The notes under the pieces: model-generated
The model's database searches: none
What the model saw: the letters and a program-made list of their open reading frames with translations, nothing else
What the model was told of the DNA's origin: nothing
Position numbers and translations under genes: made by a program
Shown here: positions 6,928 to 20,010 of the stretch, in pieces
Layout: every line of letters begins with the position of its first letter
Position numbering within the stretch: position 1 is the first letter of the stretch
DNA from: Bacteroides faecalis
Lineage (GTDB): Bacteria > Bacteroidota > Bacteroidia > Bacteroidales > Bacteroidaceae
NCBI RefSeq assembly: GCF_003865075.1
Contig: NZ_BHWB01000014.1
Coordinates: 1-64,000, forward strand
Length of the DNA stretch: 64,000 nt
Direction: 5' to 3'

Positions 6928-9567
6928 ATGGAATTAGCAAGTAAGTACAATCCCGCTGACGTGGAGGGAAAGTGGTACCAGTATTGGATGGAACACCGTT
7001 TATTTAGTTCGAAACCCGATGGTCGTGAACCCTACACCATCGTCATTCCGCCTCCTAACGTCACAGGTGTGCTCCACATGGGACACATGCTTAATAATAC
7101 CATTCAGGATATTTTAGTTCGTCATGCCCGTATGGAAGGTAAAAATGCTTGCTGGGTACCGGGAACAGACCATGCATCTATTGCTACGGAAGCCAAAGTG
7201 GTGAACAAACTTGCTGCCCAAGGTATCAAGAAAACGGATTTGACTCGTGATGAGTTCCTGAAACATGCATGGGAATGGACAGACGAACATGGAGGTATTA
7301 TTCTGAAACAACTTCGTAAACTCGGTGCCTCTTGTGACTGGGAACGTACTGCTTTCACAATGGACGAAAAGCGTAGTGAAAGTGTAATAAAGGTTTTTGT
7401 CGATCTATTTGATAAAGGATTGATTTATCGCGGTGTCCGTATGGTGAACTGGGATCCGAAAGCTTTGACGGCTCTTTCTGACGAAGAAGTTATTTATAAA
7501 GAGGAGCATGGCAAACTGTATTATCTCCGTTATAAAGTAGAAGGTGATCCGGAAGGTCGTTATGCAGTTGTAGCAACTACCCGTCCTGAAACGATCATGG
7601 GTGATACGGCGATGTGTATAAATCCGAATGATCCAAAGAATCAATGGTTGAGAGGCAAGAAAGTGATTGTTCCGTTGGTAAATCGTGTCATTCCTGTGAT
7701 TGAAGATGATTATGTAGACATCGAATTCGGTACCGGTTGTTTGAAGGTGACCCCGGCTCACGATGTGAATGACTATATGTTGGGAGAAAAATATAATCTG
7801 CCTACTATCGATATTTTCAATGATAACGGTACATTGAGCGAAGCTGCCGGAATGTATATCGGTATGGATCGTTTCGATGTTCGTAAGCAGATAGAGAAAG
7901 ATCTTGAAGCTGCGAATTTATTGGAGAAAACAGAAGCATACACGAATAAAGTTGGGTATTCAGAACGTACTAATGTTGTGATTGAGCCTAAACTGTCTAT
8001 GCAGTGGTTTCTCAAAATGCAGCATTTTGCAGAAATGGCATTGCCTCCGGTCATGAATGATGAACTGAAGTTCTATCCTGCTAAGTATAAGAATACTTAC
8101 CGTCACTGGATGGAAAACATCAAAGACTGGTGTATCAGCCGTCAGTTGTGGTGGGGACATCGTATTCCCGCATACTTCTTACCGGAAGGGGGCTATGTTG
8201 TAGCTTCGACCCCTGAAGAAGCACTGGCGAAGGCTAAAGAAAAGACAAACAATGCTAACTTGAAAATAGAAGATCTCCGTCAGGATGAAGACTGTCTGGA
8301 TACTTGGTTCTCTTCTTGGTTGTGGCCTATCTCTCTGTTTGATGGAATCAACAATCCGGGAAATGAAGAGATCAATTACTATTATCCGACAAGTGATTTG
8401 GTAACGGGACCGGATATCATCTTCTTCTGGGTGGCACGTATGATTATGGCAGGTTACGAATATGAAGGAAAGATGCCGTTTAAGAATGTTTACTTCACAG
8501 GTATCGTTCGCGATAAATTGGGACGGAAGATGTCCAAATCCCTCGGTAACTCTCCTGATCCGTTGGAACTGATAGAGAAATACGGTGCTGATGGTGTACG
8601 TATGGGTATGATGCTTTCAGCTCCTGCCGGAAATGATATTCTTTTTGATGATGCGCTTTGCGAACAAGGGCGTAACTTCTGCAATAAGATATGGAATGCT
8701 TTCCGTTTAATTAAAGGTTGGCAGGTAGATAAGACGCTGGTACCTACGGAGGCTGCTAATCTGGCTACCCAATGGTTTGAATCCAAACAAAATGAGGTAG
8801 CTGCCGAGATGGCGGATCTGTTTAGTAAATACCGTTTGAGTGAAGCATTGATGGCTGTGTATAAGTTGTTCTGGGATGAGTTCTCTTCCTGGTATCTGGA
8901 AATGATAAAACCGGCTTATGGACAAGGTATCGATAGTTGTACTCATAATGCTACGCTTTGTTTCTTAGATAATCTGCTTCATTTGCTCCATCCGTTTATG
9001 CCGTTCATTACAGAAGAATTATGGCAACAGATGTATGAACGTAATGCGGAAGAGGGCGAAAGTTTAATGGTAAGTGCTTTGACTTTGGATACTTATGTAG
9101 ATACAGAGATTGTTCAGCAGTTTGAAGTAGTGAAAGAAGTGATTAGTAATATCCGTAGTATTCGCCTTCAAAAGAACATAGCACAGAAAGAGGCACTCGA
9201 ACTGCAGGTTGTAGGAGAAAATCCGGTAGCTGCGTTCAATGCGGTTATTCAAAAGATGTGTAACCTTTCATCTATCGAGGTGGTTACCTCTAAAGCAGAA
9301 GGAGCTTCCTCCTTTATGGTAGGAACGGCCGAATATGCAGTTCCATTGGGAAATATGATTGATGTGGAAGCTGAAATCGCCCGTATGGAAGCTGAACTGA
9401 AACATAAGGAAGGTTTCTTGCAGGGAGTCATGAAGAAATTGAGTAATGAGAAGTTTGTAAATAATGCTCCGGCAGCTGTACTTGAACTTGAACGTAAGAA
9501 ACAGGCAGATGCAGAAAGTATTATCAGTTCTTTAAAAGAAAGTATTGCTGCACTAAAAAAATCATAA
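6928..9567 (+). CDS. valS: Valyl-tRNA synthetase
   Basis: An 879-residue class Ia synthetase that charges tRNA-Val in the cytoplasm. The ATP-binding signatures are both present: HMGH near residue 50 (PPPNVTGVLHMGHML) and KMSKS near residue 537 (GRKMSKSLGN). The CP1 editing domain carries TTRPETIMGDTA. The anticodon-binding domain follows, and the protein ends in the coiled-coil arm typical of ValRS (EAEIARMEAELKHKEGF). Length is normal. It is followed by a strong terminator. Confidence 0.97.
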   Translation: MELASKYNPADVEGKWYQYWMEHRLFSSKPDGREPYTIVIPPPNVTGVLHMGHMLNNTIQDILVRHARMEGKNACWVPGTDHASIATEAKVVNKLAAQGIKKTDLTRDEFLKHAWEWTDEHGGIILKQLRKLGASCDWERTAFTMDEKRSESVIKVFVDLFDKGLIYRGVRMVNWDPKALTALSDEEVIYKEEHGKLYYLRYKVEGDPEGRYAVVATTRPETIMGDTAMCINPNDPKNQWLRGKKVIVPLVNRVIPVIEDDYVDIEFGTGCLKVTPAHDVNDYMLGEKYNLPTIDIFNDNGTLSEAAGMYIGMDRFDVRKQIEKDLEAANLLEKTEAYTNKVGYSERTNVVIEPKLSMQWFLKMQHFAEMALPPVMNDELKFYPAKYKNTYRHWMENIKDWCISRQLWWGHRIPAYFLPEGGYVVASTPEEALAKAKEKTNNANLKIEDLRQDEDCLDTWFSSWLWPISLFDGINNPGNEEINYYYPTSDLVTGPDIIFFWVARMIMAGYEYEGKMPFKNVYFTGIVRDKLGRKMSKSLGNSPDPLELIEKYGADGVRMGMMLSAPAGNDILFDDALCEQGRNFCNKIWNAFRLIKGWQVDKTLVPTEAANLATQWFESKQNEVAAEMADLFSKYRLSEALMAVYKLFWDEFSSWYLEMIKPAYGQGIDSCTHNATLCFLDNLLHLLHPFMPFITEELWQQMYERNAEEGESLMVSALTLDTYVDTEIVQQFEVVKEVISNIRSIRLQKNIAQKEALELQVVGENPVAAFNAVIQKMCNLSSIEVVTSKAEGASSFMVGTAEYAVPLGNMIDVEAEIARMEAELKHKEGFLQGVMKKLSNEKFVNNAPAAVLELERKKQADAESIISSLKESIAALKKS

Positions 9568-9597
9568 TGATTTGATACTTAATAATGTGTAAATAAG

Positions 9598-9632
9598 AGG
9601 CACCTCAGGAATTTGAGGTGCCTTTCTTTTTT
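9598..9632 (+). terminator. Rho-independent terminator of valS
   Basis: Stem arms AGGCACCTCA (9598-9607) and TGAGGTGCCT (9614-9623) with a 6-nt loop, followed by TTCTTTTTT. Confidence 0.93.
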
Positions 9633-9649
9633 AGATAAGAAAATAATAC

Positions 9650-9657
9650 TATCTTTG
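9650..9657 (+). promoter_or_regulatory. -7 box of the sensor kinase gene
   Basis: TATCTTTG, 23 bp before the ATG at 9681. The expected -33 position falls in the T tail of the valS terminator, where no clear TTTG is seen. Confidence 0.5.
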
Positions 9658-9680
9658 CTAATCTATTTATTACAACACGA

Positions 9681-11588
9681 ATGAAACAAGTACTGAGAAT
9701 TGCCGTCTTTTATGGCTTGTTCTTTCTTCTGGGAGGAACCTTTCTGACTGCATCAGCTCGTAACGGGCAATCTGAAAAAGAGATACTGGTTTTGAATTCC
9801 ATCAATTTTAATCTTCCTTGGGCTAAAAATTTTTATTGGTATGTACATGATCAACTTCGGAGCAAGGGTATATCGGTAAAAGCGGAATCATTGTCTGTTC
9901 CGGCTTTGATTGATACAGTGGAAGTGAAAGCTATGGTCACTTATTTACGACAGAAATATCCCTTTCCTCCTACGGCGGTTGTTATGATCGGAGATCCCGG
10001 GTGGATTGTTTGCAGGGAACTTTTTGACGATATATGGAAAGAAGTTCCGGTAATTATAACCAATTCTCGTGACCGTTTGCCCGCTACAATGGACATATTG
10101 CTTTCACATGCTTCATTAACGGAAGCAAACAGTGTTCCGGCTGAAAAGTGGAGGCAGGGATATAACCTTACTACTTTAACGCAGCATTATTATGTCAAGG
10201 AAACGGTAGACCTGATGTATCAGTTGATACCTGAGATGGAGCGTCTTGCATTTATCTCCGATGATCGTTATATCAGCGAAGAAACTCGTGGAGATGTGAA
10301 AGATGCAGTAAAGGCAAACTTCCCTGATTTGACATTAGATTTGTTATCAACTACAGAAATGTCTACAGAATTATTGTTAGATACTTTACGTAGCTATAAA
10401 GCGAATACCGGAATTATATATTATTCTTGGTTTGAGTCTCATAATAAGGATGATAATAATTATCTTTTCGATCATATTCAGGATATCATTACTAATTTTA
10501 CTCCTTCACCTCTGTTTCTTCTCTCATCCGAAGATTTGTCTAATAATACTTTTGCCGGAGGTTATTATGTTTCGGCAGAATCTTTTGGAGATTCATTGTT
10601 AGGTATATTAAATCGGATATTATCCGGTGAGCAAGCACGGGATATTCCGGAGAGCGTAGGTGGCAAGGAAAATGCGTATCTTTGTTATCCTGTACTTGAA
10701 TCTCATAATATTCCCTCTTATCGTTATCCGGGTAACGCTGTTTATATTAACTCACCTAAAACTTTCTTTGAACAATACAGGACTGTTATCCTGTCTTGTC
10801 TGGTGATCGTACTCATTCTGATAGCTGCTATTTCCTATTACATTCACATTCTTCGGAAAGCATATGATCGTTTTAGAGATGCAATGGAGAAGGCAGAGCA
10901 GGCTAATAAGTTGAAATCGGCTTTTTTAGCAAATATGAGTCATGAGATACGTACTCCGTTGAATGCTATTGTGGGTTTTGCCAATATGCTGCCGGATGTA
11001 GAAGACAAAAAAGAAATGCGTGAATATACTGATATCATTGAAACAAATACGAATTTGCTGCTTCAGTTGATAAACGATATCCTTGATATGTCGAAGATTG
11101 AAGCGGGTACTTTTGATTTTTATCCTTCGTTGATAGATGTGAACCAAGTCATGGAAGAGATTGAACAAAGTATGAAATTGCGTTTAAAGGGAAATAAGGT
11201 GAGTATTATATTTACTGAACGTTTGCCGGAATGTAGTTTATATGTAGACAAGAATCGATTGATGCAGTTGATGTCCAATTTTGTTGTGAATGCTATCAAA
11301 TTTACAGAAAGTGGCTCTATATGTATGGGATATCGTAAAGAGGATGCTAATAATATCTATTTTTATGTTTCCGATACAGGTTGTGGAATGTCACATGAAC
11401 AATGTGAGCATGTTTTTGAACGTTTTGTAAAATATAATCCGTTTATTCAGGGGACAGGCTTAGGACTTTCTATTTGTAGTATGATTGTAGAACGGTTGGG
11501 TGGTAAGATCGGAGTAAAGTCGGAAGAAGGGAAAGGTTCTACTTTTTGGTTTATTTTGCCTTATAGAGTAAGTCGGCCAGACTCTTAG
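9681..11588 (+). CDS. Membrane-bound sensor histidine kinase with periplasmic binding-protein-like sensor
   Basis: A 635-residue kinase. A signal/anchor segment occupies residues 5-25. A large periplasmic domain (about 30-365) has the alternating fold of ABC-type substrate-binding proteins (VVMIGDPGWIV, VPVIITNSRD, IIYYSWFESH). A transmembrane helix follows near 370-390 (TVILSCLVIVLILIAAISYY). HisKA contains the phospho-acceptor H421 in NMSHEIRTPLNAI. The ATPase domain shows the N box (NFVVNAIKFTESG), DTGCGM and GTGLGLSI. There is no receiver or DNA-binding domain, so a partner response regulator encoded elsewhere is expected. The ligand is unknown. Confidence 0.92.
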   Translation: MKQVLRIAVFYGLFFLLGGTFLTASARNGQSEKEILVLNSINFNLPWAKNFYWYVHDQLRSKGISVKAESLSVPALIDTVEVKAMVTYLRQKYPFPPTAVVMIGDPGWIVCRELFDDIWKEVPVIITNSRDRLPATMDILLSHASLTEANSVPAEKWRQGYNLTTLTQHYYVKETVDLMYQLIPEMERLAFISDDRYISEETRGDVKDAVKANFPDLTLDLLSTTEMSTELLLDTLRSYKANTGIIYYSWFESHNKDDNNYLFDHIQDIITNFTPSPLFLLSSEDLSNNTFAGGYYVSAESFGDSLLGILNRILSGEQARDIPESVGGKENAYLCYPVLESHNIPSYRYPGNAVYINSPKTFFEQYRTVILSCLVIVLILIAAISYYIHILRKAYDRFRDAMEKAEQANKLKSAFLANMSHEIRTPLNAIVGFANMLPDVEDKKEMREYTDIIETNTNLLLQLINDILDMSKIEAGTFDFYPSLIDVNQVMEEIEQSMKLRLKGNKVSIIFTERLPECSLYVDKNRLMQLMSNFVVNAIKFTESGSICMGYRKEDANNIYFYVSDTGCGMSHEQCEHVFERFVKYNPFIQGTGLGLSICSMIVERLGGKIGVKSEEGKGSTFWFILPYRVSRPDS

Positions 11589-11615
11589 AACAGATGATAA
11601 TCAGTGAAAAATAAA

Positions 11616-11651
11616 ATCGCCGGAAGTAAATAGAGTATTTTTTCCGGCGAT
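11616..11651. terminator. Terminator between the kinase and the 11671 gene
   Basis: Arms ATCGCCGGAA (11616-11625) and TTCCGGCGAT (11642-11651) are exact complements with a 16-nt loop. A/T-rich sequence lies on both sides, and the flanking genes converge, so it may serve both strands. Confidence 0.75.
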
Positions 11652-11670
11652 CACTATATTGTGGTCTTTT

Positions 11671-12117
11671 TTATTTCTCCAACAACTCTTTCAGAAAATC
11701 ATCCAATTCTTTGTCCAGACCTTTTAGTAGTTCATCACTGACTAATAAAGTATCATCATCGACCAGCAACAATTCGGCTACAGTTTCCTTCTCTTCGTCT
11801 ACCAATACAAATGAATAAGGCTTTAAAATCGATACCTTTTCAAAATCACCGGCATTTTTCATTCTACAAAGAAGATTGCGCAGGATAGGTTCTACATTAT
11901 CCATAAAATCATCACCTTCATAAGTGGCCCATTCCTCAATCATCACGTCAGCTAGTTCTTCATCATCGTCATTAAAAATGTTGAGTCGTCCAGATGTCTG
12001 GTCGGGTTGCAAATGAATATCTGTTACGACTGTCTGTTCACAGCCACATACATATTTACCGACTGCCTTTTGGATAGCCGATTCGATGGTAGATAGTGAT
12101 TGTTGGCTCAATTTCAT
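11671..12117 (-). CDS. Conserved acidic protein of unknown function
   Basis: A 148-residue soluble protein, strongly acidic, with no signal peptide. It has a CGC motif near residue 25 (GKYVCGCEQ), a run of aspartate/glutamate (IFNDDDEELADV), and ends in ELDDFLKELLEK. I recognise no domain. Similar small acidic proteins are common in Bacteroidales. It is convergent with the sensor kinase and separated from it by a terminator. The next upstream gene starts 63 bp away on the same strand, so the two may form an operon. Confidence 0.75.
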   Translation of the reverse strand: MKLSQQSLSTIESAIQKAVGKYVCGCEQTVVTDIHLQPDQTSGRLNIFNDDDEELADVMIEEWATYEGDDFMDNVEPILRNLLCRMKNAGDFEKVSILKPYSFVLVDEEKETVAELLLVDDDTLLVSDELLKGLDKELDDFLKELLEK

Positions 12118-12179
12118 GGGATTCCTTCTTTTTGTTAGTTCAAAGGTATGAAAAAAATAATAATTGCTGCATGATTTTT

Positions 12180-13292
12180 TTAAAAATCATCATTAAATCG
12201 ACTCATTTGCATTTTTATCTTAGTTAATGAGTCATATCTTTTATTTAATTCGGTGACATAGAGTGACGTTTGATAGAAATTGGGAATATCTCTCAAATTT
12301 ACATTCATACTATCTTTCATTTGATCTACCTTGTCGATTTTTTTGGCAATTTTTTGTGCTATGGTTGCCCATTCCACTGCTTTGGCAATGCTATCTTTCA
12401 TTTCGTAATAAACAGCGATGTTGATAGCTGCTTTCATTTTTTTCTTTTTTCTTTTTGTACCATTGAACGCTTCTAGCCAAAGCTTATAGGCATCATCCCA
12501 TGAGCCTTCATGTACATAAACGCTAGCATCACGCATTTGTATGGACCCATTCGTATAAATAAAGCGAGCGTCTTTTCTCCAGTACGGGATTAAATATTTA
12601 ACAGGAATCGTACCTGCAAACTCAGCAGCTTCTTTTAGTATTTGTTCTTCCGAAATCATTCGTGCGTTTATTTGTTCTTTCGTACCAATTTCTTCCCAAT
12701 AAATACTGTCGGTAGCTGTGATAGTGTTCATCGGTTTCTTTAGCGTAGGGAGGTATATTCTTATAGTGGGAAAAGCTTTTAGATCTATTGCCACTTCATA
12801 GATACCATAATCATCCGGATAATAGACTGATCTTCCAGTTATAAACCGTACACCTTCCACTGCAATAATGAAATCTACTCCTAAATTCGATGTTAATGTA
12901 CGAACCTCCTCCTGACTTAATGTGCTTTCACGAGGGATTCTATCATTAGCTCGTAAGGCAGAATCGCAGATAACAACTGTTTCAAAATAGTTTTGGCTTG
13001 CAATTTCTGCAGCGAGGGATTCGGCTACAATTCGGGGATCGCCGTTAGCATAAGCTGAGGCACCTTTCATATGCATCATTTTAAATATACTTTCCGGAGC
13101 AGAAGCTGCCAAAATCAATGCACTGTCTGGTGGAGTACTACAGTTGTTCACTATAGCCACTTTCTGAAGTTCAGGCGGGAAGGATATTTCCGCAGGATGT
13201 ACATATTCGATAGGGATTTGTTCCAAACTTTGGCAACTGCCAAAGAATAGTACGAATATGCAGGCAAATGCCAATGAATCTAATTTTGCCAT
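12180..13292 (-). CDS. DUF6340 family lipoprotein
   Basis: A 370-residue protein with a lipoprotein signal peptide (VLFFGSC, with Cys20 as the probable lipid attachment site). A central alpha/beta domain (VAIVNNCSTPPDS, IAVEGVRFITG) is followed by a helical, TPR-like C-terminal third (SWDDAYKLWLEAF, AVEWATIAQKIAKK). This fits the DUF6340 family known from Bacteroides. Function is unknown; the lipobox and position predict anchoring in the periplasm or outer membrane. The lysine run KRKKKKMK near residue 280 is unusual for an exported domain. Confidence 0.8.
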   Translation of the reverse strand: MAKLDSLAFACIFVLFFGSCQSLEQIPIEYVHPAEISFPPELQKVAIVNNCSTPPDSALILAASAPESIFKMMHMKGASAYANGDPRIVAESLAAEIASQNYFETVVICDSALRANDRIPRESTLSQEEVRTLTSNLGVDFIIAVEGVRFITGRSVYYPDDYGIYEVAIDLKAFPTIRIYLPTLKKPMNTITATDSIYWEEIGTKEQINARMISEEQILKEAAEFAGTIPVKYLIPYWRKDARFIYTNGSIQMRDASVYVHEGSWDDAYKLWLEAFNGTKRKKKKMKAAINIAVYYEMKDSIAKAVEWATIAQKIAKKIDKVDQMKDSMNVNLRDIPNFYQTSLYVTELNKRYDSLTKIKMQMSRFNDDF

Positions 13293-13348
13293 AGTGCCGA
13301 ATATTTAGTAGTTAAGTTTAAACAAAGATACTATTTTAAATGAATAAA

Positions 13349-13394
13349 AGAAAGCCTCGAACGGTTAAAAACTGTTTGAGGCTTTCTTTTTTTT
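13349..13394. terminator. Terminator downstream of secA
   Basis: Arms GAAAGCCTCGAAC (13350-13362) and GTTTGAGGCTTTC (13374-13386) pair with one wobble around an 11-nt loop. T runs flank the stem on both strands. It lies between the end of secA (minus) and the start of the DUF6340 gene (minus), so its natural role is to stop secA transcripts. Confidence 0.85.
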
Positions 13395-13429
13395 CAGTCA
13401 CGAATAGGGCATACTTAGCTATTCATAAA

Positions 13430-16750
<3,321 letters not shown>

Positions 16751-16855
16751 TTGTATTATTATGTTTATTATTTATCGTACTGAGATAACGTGCGCAAAGT
16801 TACATTAAAATGCTGATTTATTTATACTTTACGCCTTGTTTTTGCGGGGAAATTT

Positions 16856-18430
16856 TTACCGGATATCGGTAATAGGAGCTGCTGTACAGGCATTTGGTGC
16901 CCGTATGCGCATGAAATTAGCCAGAGTTGGCGCAATATGGTCTATTGTTACAGGTGTCTGTATGATAGCCGGTTTCACTGAGTGACCAATGAAAATCAGC
17001 GGAGAAGGTACGTACGAATGACGTACAACCTTACTTGAATTGGTATCTTCATTGACAATGGTCCATCCCGGGAGCACATCGATTGCCAGGTCTCCCGAGC
17101 GTTGACGATGAAAACCATTACGTATCTTATAAATTTCTGGAGTCCATGCTCCCAGTAGGAGTCTGTGGGCAGAATATACTTCATTTACTCCACTAAACTG
17201 TATCAGGAATTCTGCAGACTTCTCCTGTACTTCTATTAGGTTCAGTTGCTTTTGTTCCAGTAATTTGTGATTCAGGTAAATCTGTTGATCGTAATAAGCT
17301 TCTACATATTTTCCTTCGCCGTAAGTAGCCATCAGGAACATATTCAGCAGGGCAGCACAACGATTCAGGTGGAACTCCCCGGTAGGAATCTTATACACCC
17401 CCGAATCCGTTGATTCACTGTCTGTATATCCGGTAGAAGTGATGAAAATCAGCACGTTTTGTAAACCTACTTTTTTATCCAGAATGTCCAATAGATTGGC
17501 GATACTGCGGTCCAGACGAACATAGGTGTCTTGTATTTCCATGGCACATTCCTGTACGGATTTATGCGCGTAGTTGCCTGCGTAATATGTCAGTGACAGT
17601 AAGTCAGTAATGTCATCCGTACCCAGAAGTGCTTTGGTCATGACTTCATCTGCCAGCATATTCACTTCATCGTTTACAAAAGGGCTTGTGATAAATCTTC
17701 TGAATTTGTTTTGACGGTCGTCGTCAAATTTATATTTGAATGCTTCATCCCGCCAATCTGGCAGGAATGTGTACATCATTTTAGGAAAAACCGGTTCCCA
17801 GATAATACTGGAGATGCGGAAATCAATAGCTTGGCGATCATTATATTGGCTTGCCCACCATGGAAATTCTCCGTAATATGTGGTTCCACTCCATTTTCCG
17901 GTATTTGGGTTAAGCCAAAAAGCTCCGTTAGCGGCATGTCCGCCGGAGAATATGGCTGCGTCACAGCTAGGAGCAATGGCATATACCTGTCCCTGACCTT
18001 GAGTGGCTATTTTCAGTTCGTCGGAAATAGTAGAAGTCAAAAGCTTTGTCGGAGCACAAGTCATGTCTCCGTAGTATCCCATATATGCGGTATCATCCGT
18101 ACTATTTACCAGTCGCAAAGTGGAAACATCCATCCATTGGTTGGAAATAATTCCATTGAGAGAAGGTGTTGTACCGGTATATATAGCAGCAATCGCAGAA
18201 GCGCGATCTACGTTGTTAAAAGTAAATTGAGCGTTGCAGAATACTCTTCCCTCTTTCCAGATTCGCTTGAATCCTCTGTCTCCGTAAAGTGAGGAAAAAG
18301 CTTCCAGATAGTCCGTACGTAATTGATCAATAGTCAATCCTACCACTAACTTGGGAGAAGCGGGAAGAGACTGAGCCTGTAGCCCTGTGAATGTGAGTAC
18401 GGTGATAAGAGAAGTTAGTAGTCCTTTCAT
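16856..18430 (-). CDS. Exported alkaline-phosphatase-fold protein with lost catalytic residues (probable pseudoenzyme)
   Basis: A 524-residue protein with a signal peptide (ending GLQAQ) and the overall PafA/nucleotide-pyrophosphatase layout. The start of the fold is seen in LVVGLTIDQLRTDYL, and AIYTGTTPSLNGIISNQW and the C-terminal TIDHIAPTLANFM are clear family landmarks. The catalytic positions differ, however. The nucleophile Thr/Ser that precedes the GH in active members aligns with R76 (NNVDRASAIAAIYTG). The DH pair of ADHG is STG (FITSTGYTDS). The THVP histidine is a tyrosine (SYVPSPL). It overlaps the end of lnb by one base (TAATG), indicating coupled translation. A structural or regulatory role beside Lnb is an inference. 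Confidence 0.75.
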   Translation of the reverse strand: MKGLLTSLITVLTFTGLQAQSLPASPKLVVGLTIDQLRTDYLEAFSSLYGDRGFKRIWKEGRVFCNAQFTFNNVDRASAIAAIYTGTTPSLNGIISNQWMDVSTLRLVNSTDDTAYMGYYGDMTCAPTKLLTSTISDELKIATQGQGQVYAIAPSCDAAIFSGGHAANGAFWLNPNTGKWSGTTYYGEFPWWASQYNDRQAIDFRISSIIWEPVFPKMMYTFLPDWRDEAFKYKFDDDRQNKFRRFITSPFVNDEVNMLADEVMTKALLGTDDITDLLSLTYYAGNYAHKSVQECAMEIQDTYVRLDRSIANLLDILDKKVGLQNVLIFITSTGYTDSESTDSGVYKIPTGEFHLNRCAALLNMFLMATYGEGKYVEAYYDQQIYLNHKLLEQKQLNLIEVQEKSAEFLIQFSGVNEVYSAHRLLLGAWTPEIYKIRNGFHRQRSGDLAIDVLPGWTIVNEDTNSSKVVRHSYVPSPLIFIGHSVKPAIIQTPVTIDHIAPTLANFMRIRAPNACTAAPITDIR

Positions 18431-19614
18431 TATTTCTTTTTATAATTCAAAATCATGTTGCTCGCTGAACGTATCAGCAAACTGAGTGCCAAAGGTACGA
18501 CAGCAAAGTCAATTCTTTGCGGAATGAGTGGAAAAAGCACTATAAATAATGTTAAAACAATGGCATTTAAAGTCATATACCAACATTTTTTCCTTTTTCG
18601 GATACAATATATAATGTAGGGAAGGAATAAAAGTTGTCCCGGATGAAATACAAACAGCAGATAGTTTGAACTGACAGCCGGATGTTCTGAAAATAAAGCA
18701 AGGAAAGCAAGTATGCATCCTGCAAGACCGGCAATACCGAATAAGATAAGATCAAATCCCCAAAGTCCTTTTTTCTTGCGGATGCCGTAGATGGTAACGG
18801 CAGCGGTTACTATAAACACGAGTAACGTGCATTGCAGAGGGGTAGGGGGCCAACCGTTCTTGTTCCTATCAGGCACCACGTCGACAATTGTTTCTGTGGA
18901 TGTAACAAGTGGGCGCTGTTGTCCGTCATGATCTATCTTTGCATTAGCGAAGAAATTCATCAGATAGAACGGAGAAAACATCATCTGTCGTCGGCTGATC
19001 GGGCGATCGGCTTCGCTGCCGATACAGAAATCTATACCGAAACGTGACCATGGATGACCTTTGCAATACTGGTGGATAATATCCCGAAAAGAACGGGAAC
19101 CATCCTGAGGGGCTTCGGGATAAATAACTTTGCCTGTGATACATTCTTCTATTTTATCACGTGGACGGGTAGCGCAATTATCATAGAAAAAATTATAGCG
19201 ATAGATACGGTTTTCCGGGCGATAATTTACTTCCAAGAGATTGAAAAGATGGGCTTTTTCCTCCTCATTCAAATTTAGGGTCTGTTGCCATACACTGCGG
19301 TTGTCACTTGTATATTCGGCTACAAAGCTGTCATAATCACTTGCTCCCAGTCGGTAGTCTGTTTCACCGAGCGAAAAACGGAGTGCGAAATTAGGTACGT
19401 TAAAGCTGAATATACCATAATTAAAAACGACATCAATTCCTTGTGCCGGGTTCTCGTAACGGATAGCTGTATGTCCGAATAAAGAATAAATTTCCTCTCC
19501 GGGAGCACATGTCAAAAGACTCACCCGAATGGAATCGTTACTTGCTTTCGCCTGTCCGTAGGGTAGAAATAACAAGTAAAAAGGAATCAACATATATAAA
19601 ATAGTCTGTTTCAT
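18430..19614 (-). CDS. lnb: Lipoprotein N-acyltransferase Lnb (DUF4105 family)
   Basis: A 394-residue protein with a signal peptide, an N-terminal periplasmic domain (about 25-230) and four hydrophobic segments in the C-terminal third. The periplasmic domain is the DUF4105 type, with candidate catalytic residues H48 (SLFGHTAIRYE) and C147 (FYDNCATRPRD). This domain family includes Lnb, which adds the third acyl chain to lipoproteins in Bacteroides, organisms that lack classical Lnt. The location next to secA fits an envelope-export role. Family assignment is firm; identity as the main Lnb rather than a paralog is likely but not proven from sequence. Confidence 0.8.
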   Translation of the reverse strand: MKQTILYMLIPFYLLFLPYGQAKASNDSIRVSLLTCAPGEEIYSLFGHTAIRYENPAQGIDVVFNYGIFSFNVPNFALRFSLGETDYRLGASDYDSFVAEYTSDNRSVWQQTLNLNEEEKAHLFNLLEVNYRPENRIYRYNFFYDNCATRPRDKIEECITGKVIYPEAPQDGSRSFRDIIHQYCKGHPWSRFGIDFCIGSEADRPISRRQMMFSPFYLMNFFANAKIDHDGQQRPLVTSTETIVDVVPDRNKNGWPPTPLQCTLLVFIVTAAVTIYGIRKKKGLWGFDLILFGIAGLAGCILAFLALFSEHPAVSSNYLLFVFHPGQLLFLPYIIYCIRKRKKCWYMTLNAIVLTLFIVLFPLIPQRIDFAVVPLALSLLIRSASNMILNYKKK

Positions 19615-19677
19615 AAAAAAGTGCCTGTTTTATCTTCGCGGCGAAGATACAAAGAATAGTTGGATTCGTGAAAAAGA

Positions 19678-19765
19678 GAGGCTCCGTTTTGTATAAATAG
19701 AGGTTCTGCTTTTGTGAAACAGAGCTTCTGTTTAATGTATTTAGAGACTCTGTTTTTCTTTAAAA
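19678..19765. repeat. Four tandem imperfect repeats with exact 22-bp period
   Basis: Units start at 19678, 19700, 19722 and 19744: GAGGCTCCGTTTT, GAGGTTCTGCTTTT, GAGCTTCTGTTTA and GAGACTCTGTTTTT. The shared core is GAGnyTCyGyTTT. The spacing equals two helical turns, so all cores face the same side of the DNA. Confidence 0.75.
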
Positions 19766-20010
19766 ATTGTTGTTTTTATGAAACTCATACGAAACAGTCT
19801 CGAATAGCTTATAATCGTCCGATAACTAATGAGTTTGTGTGTAATTTAAAATGATTAAAAACGCATGCCGAAACAATCATAATTGATAAATGTTGCAGTA
19901 TAGATAAATATATAGTTCGATTTTGTGAAAAATAGGCAGTTTTTGATATTGAAAAAATACATTTGGAAAGATAATTCTCTTTAGATGCTTTTAGTTCTCT
20001 TTTTTTGCTT

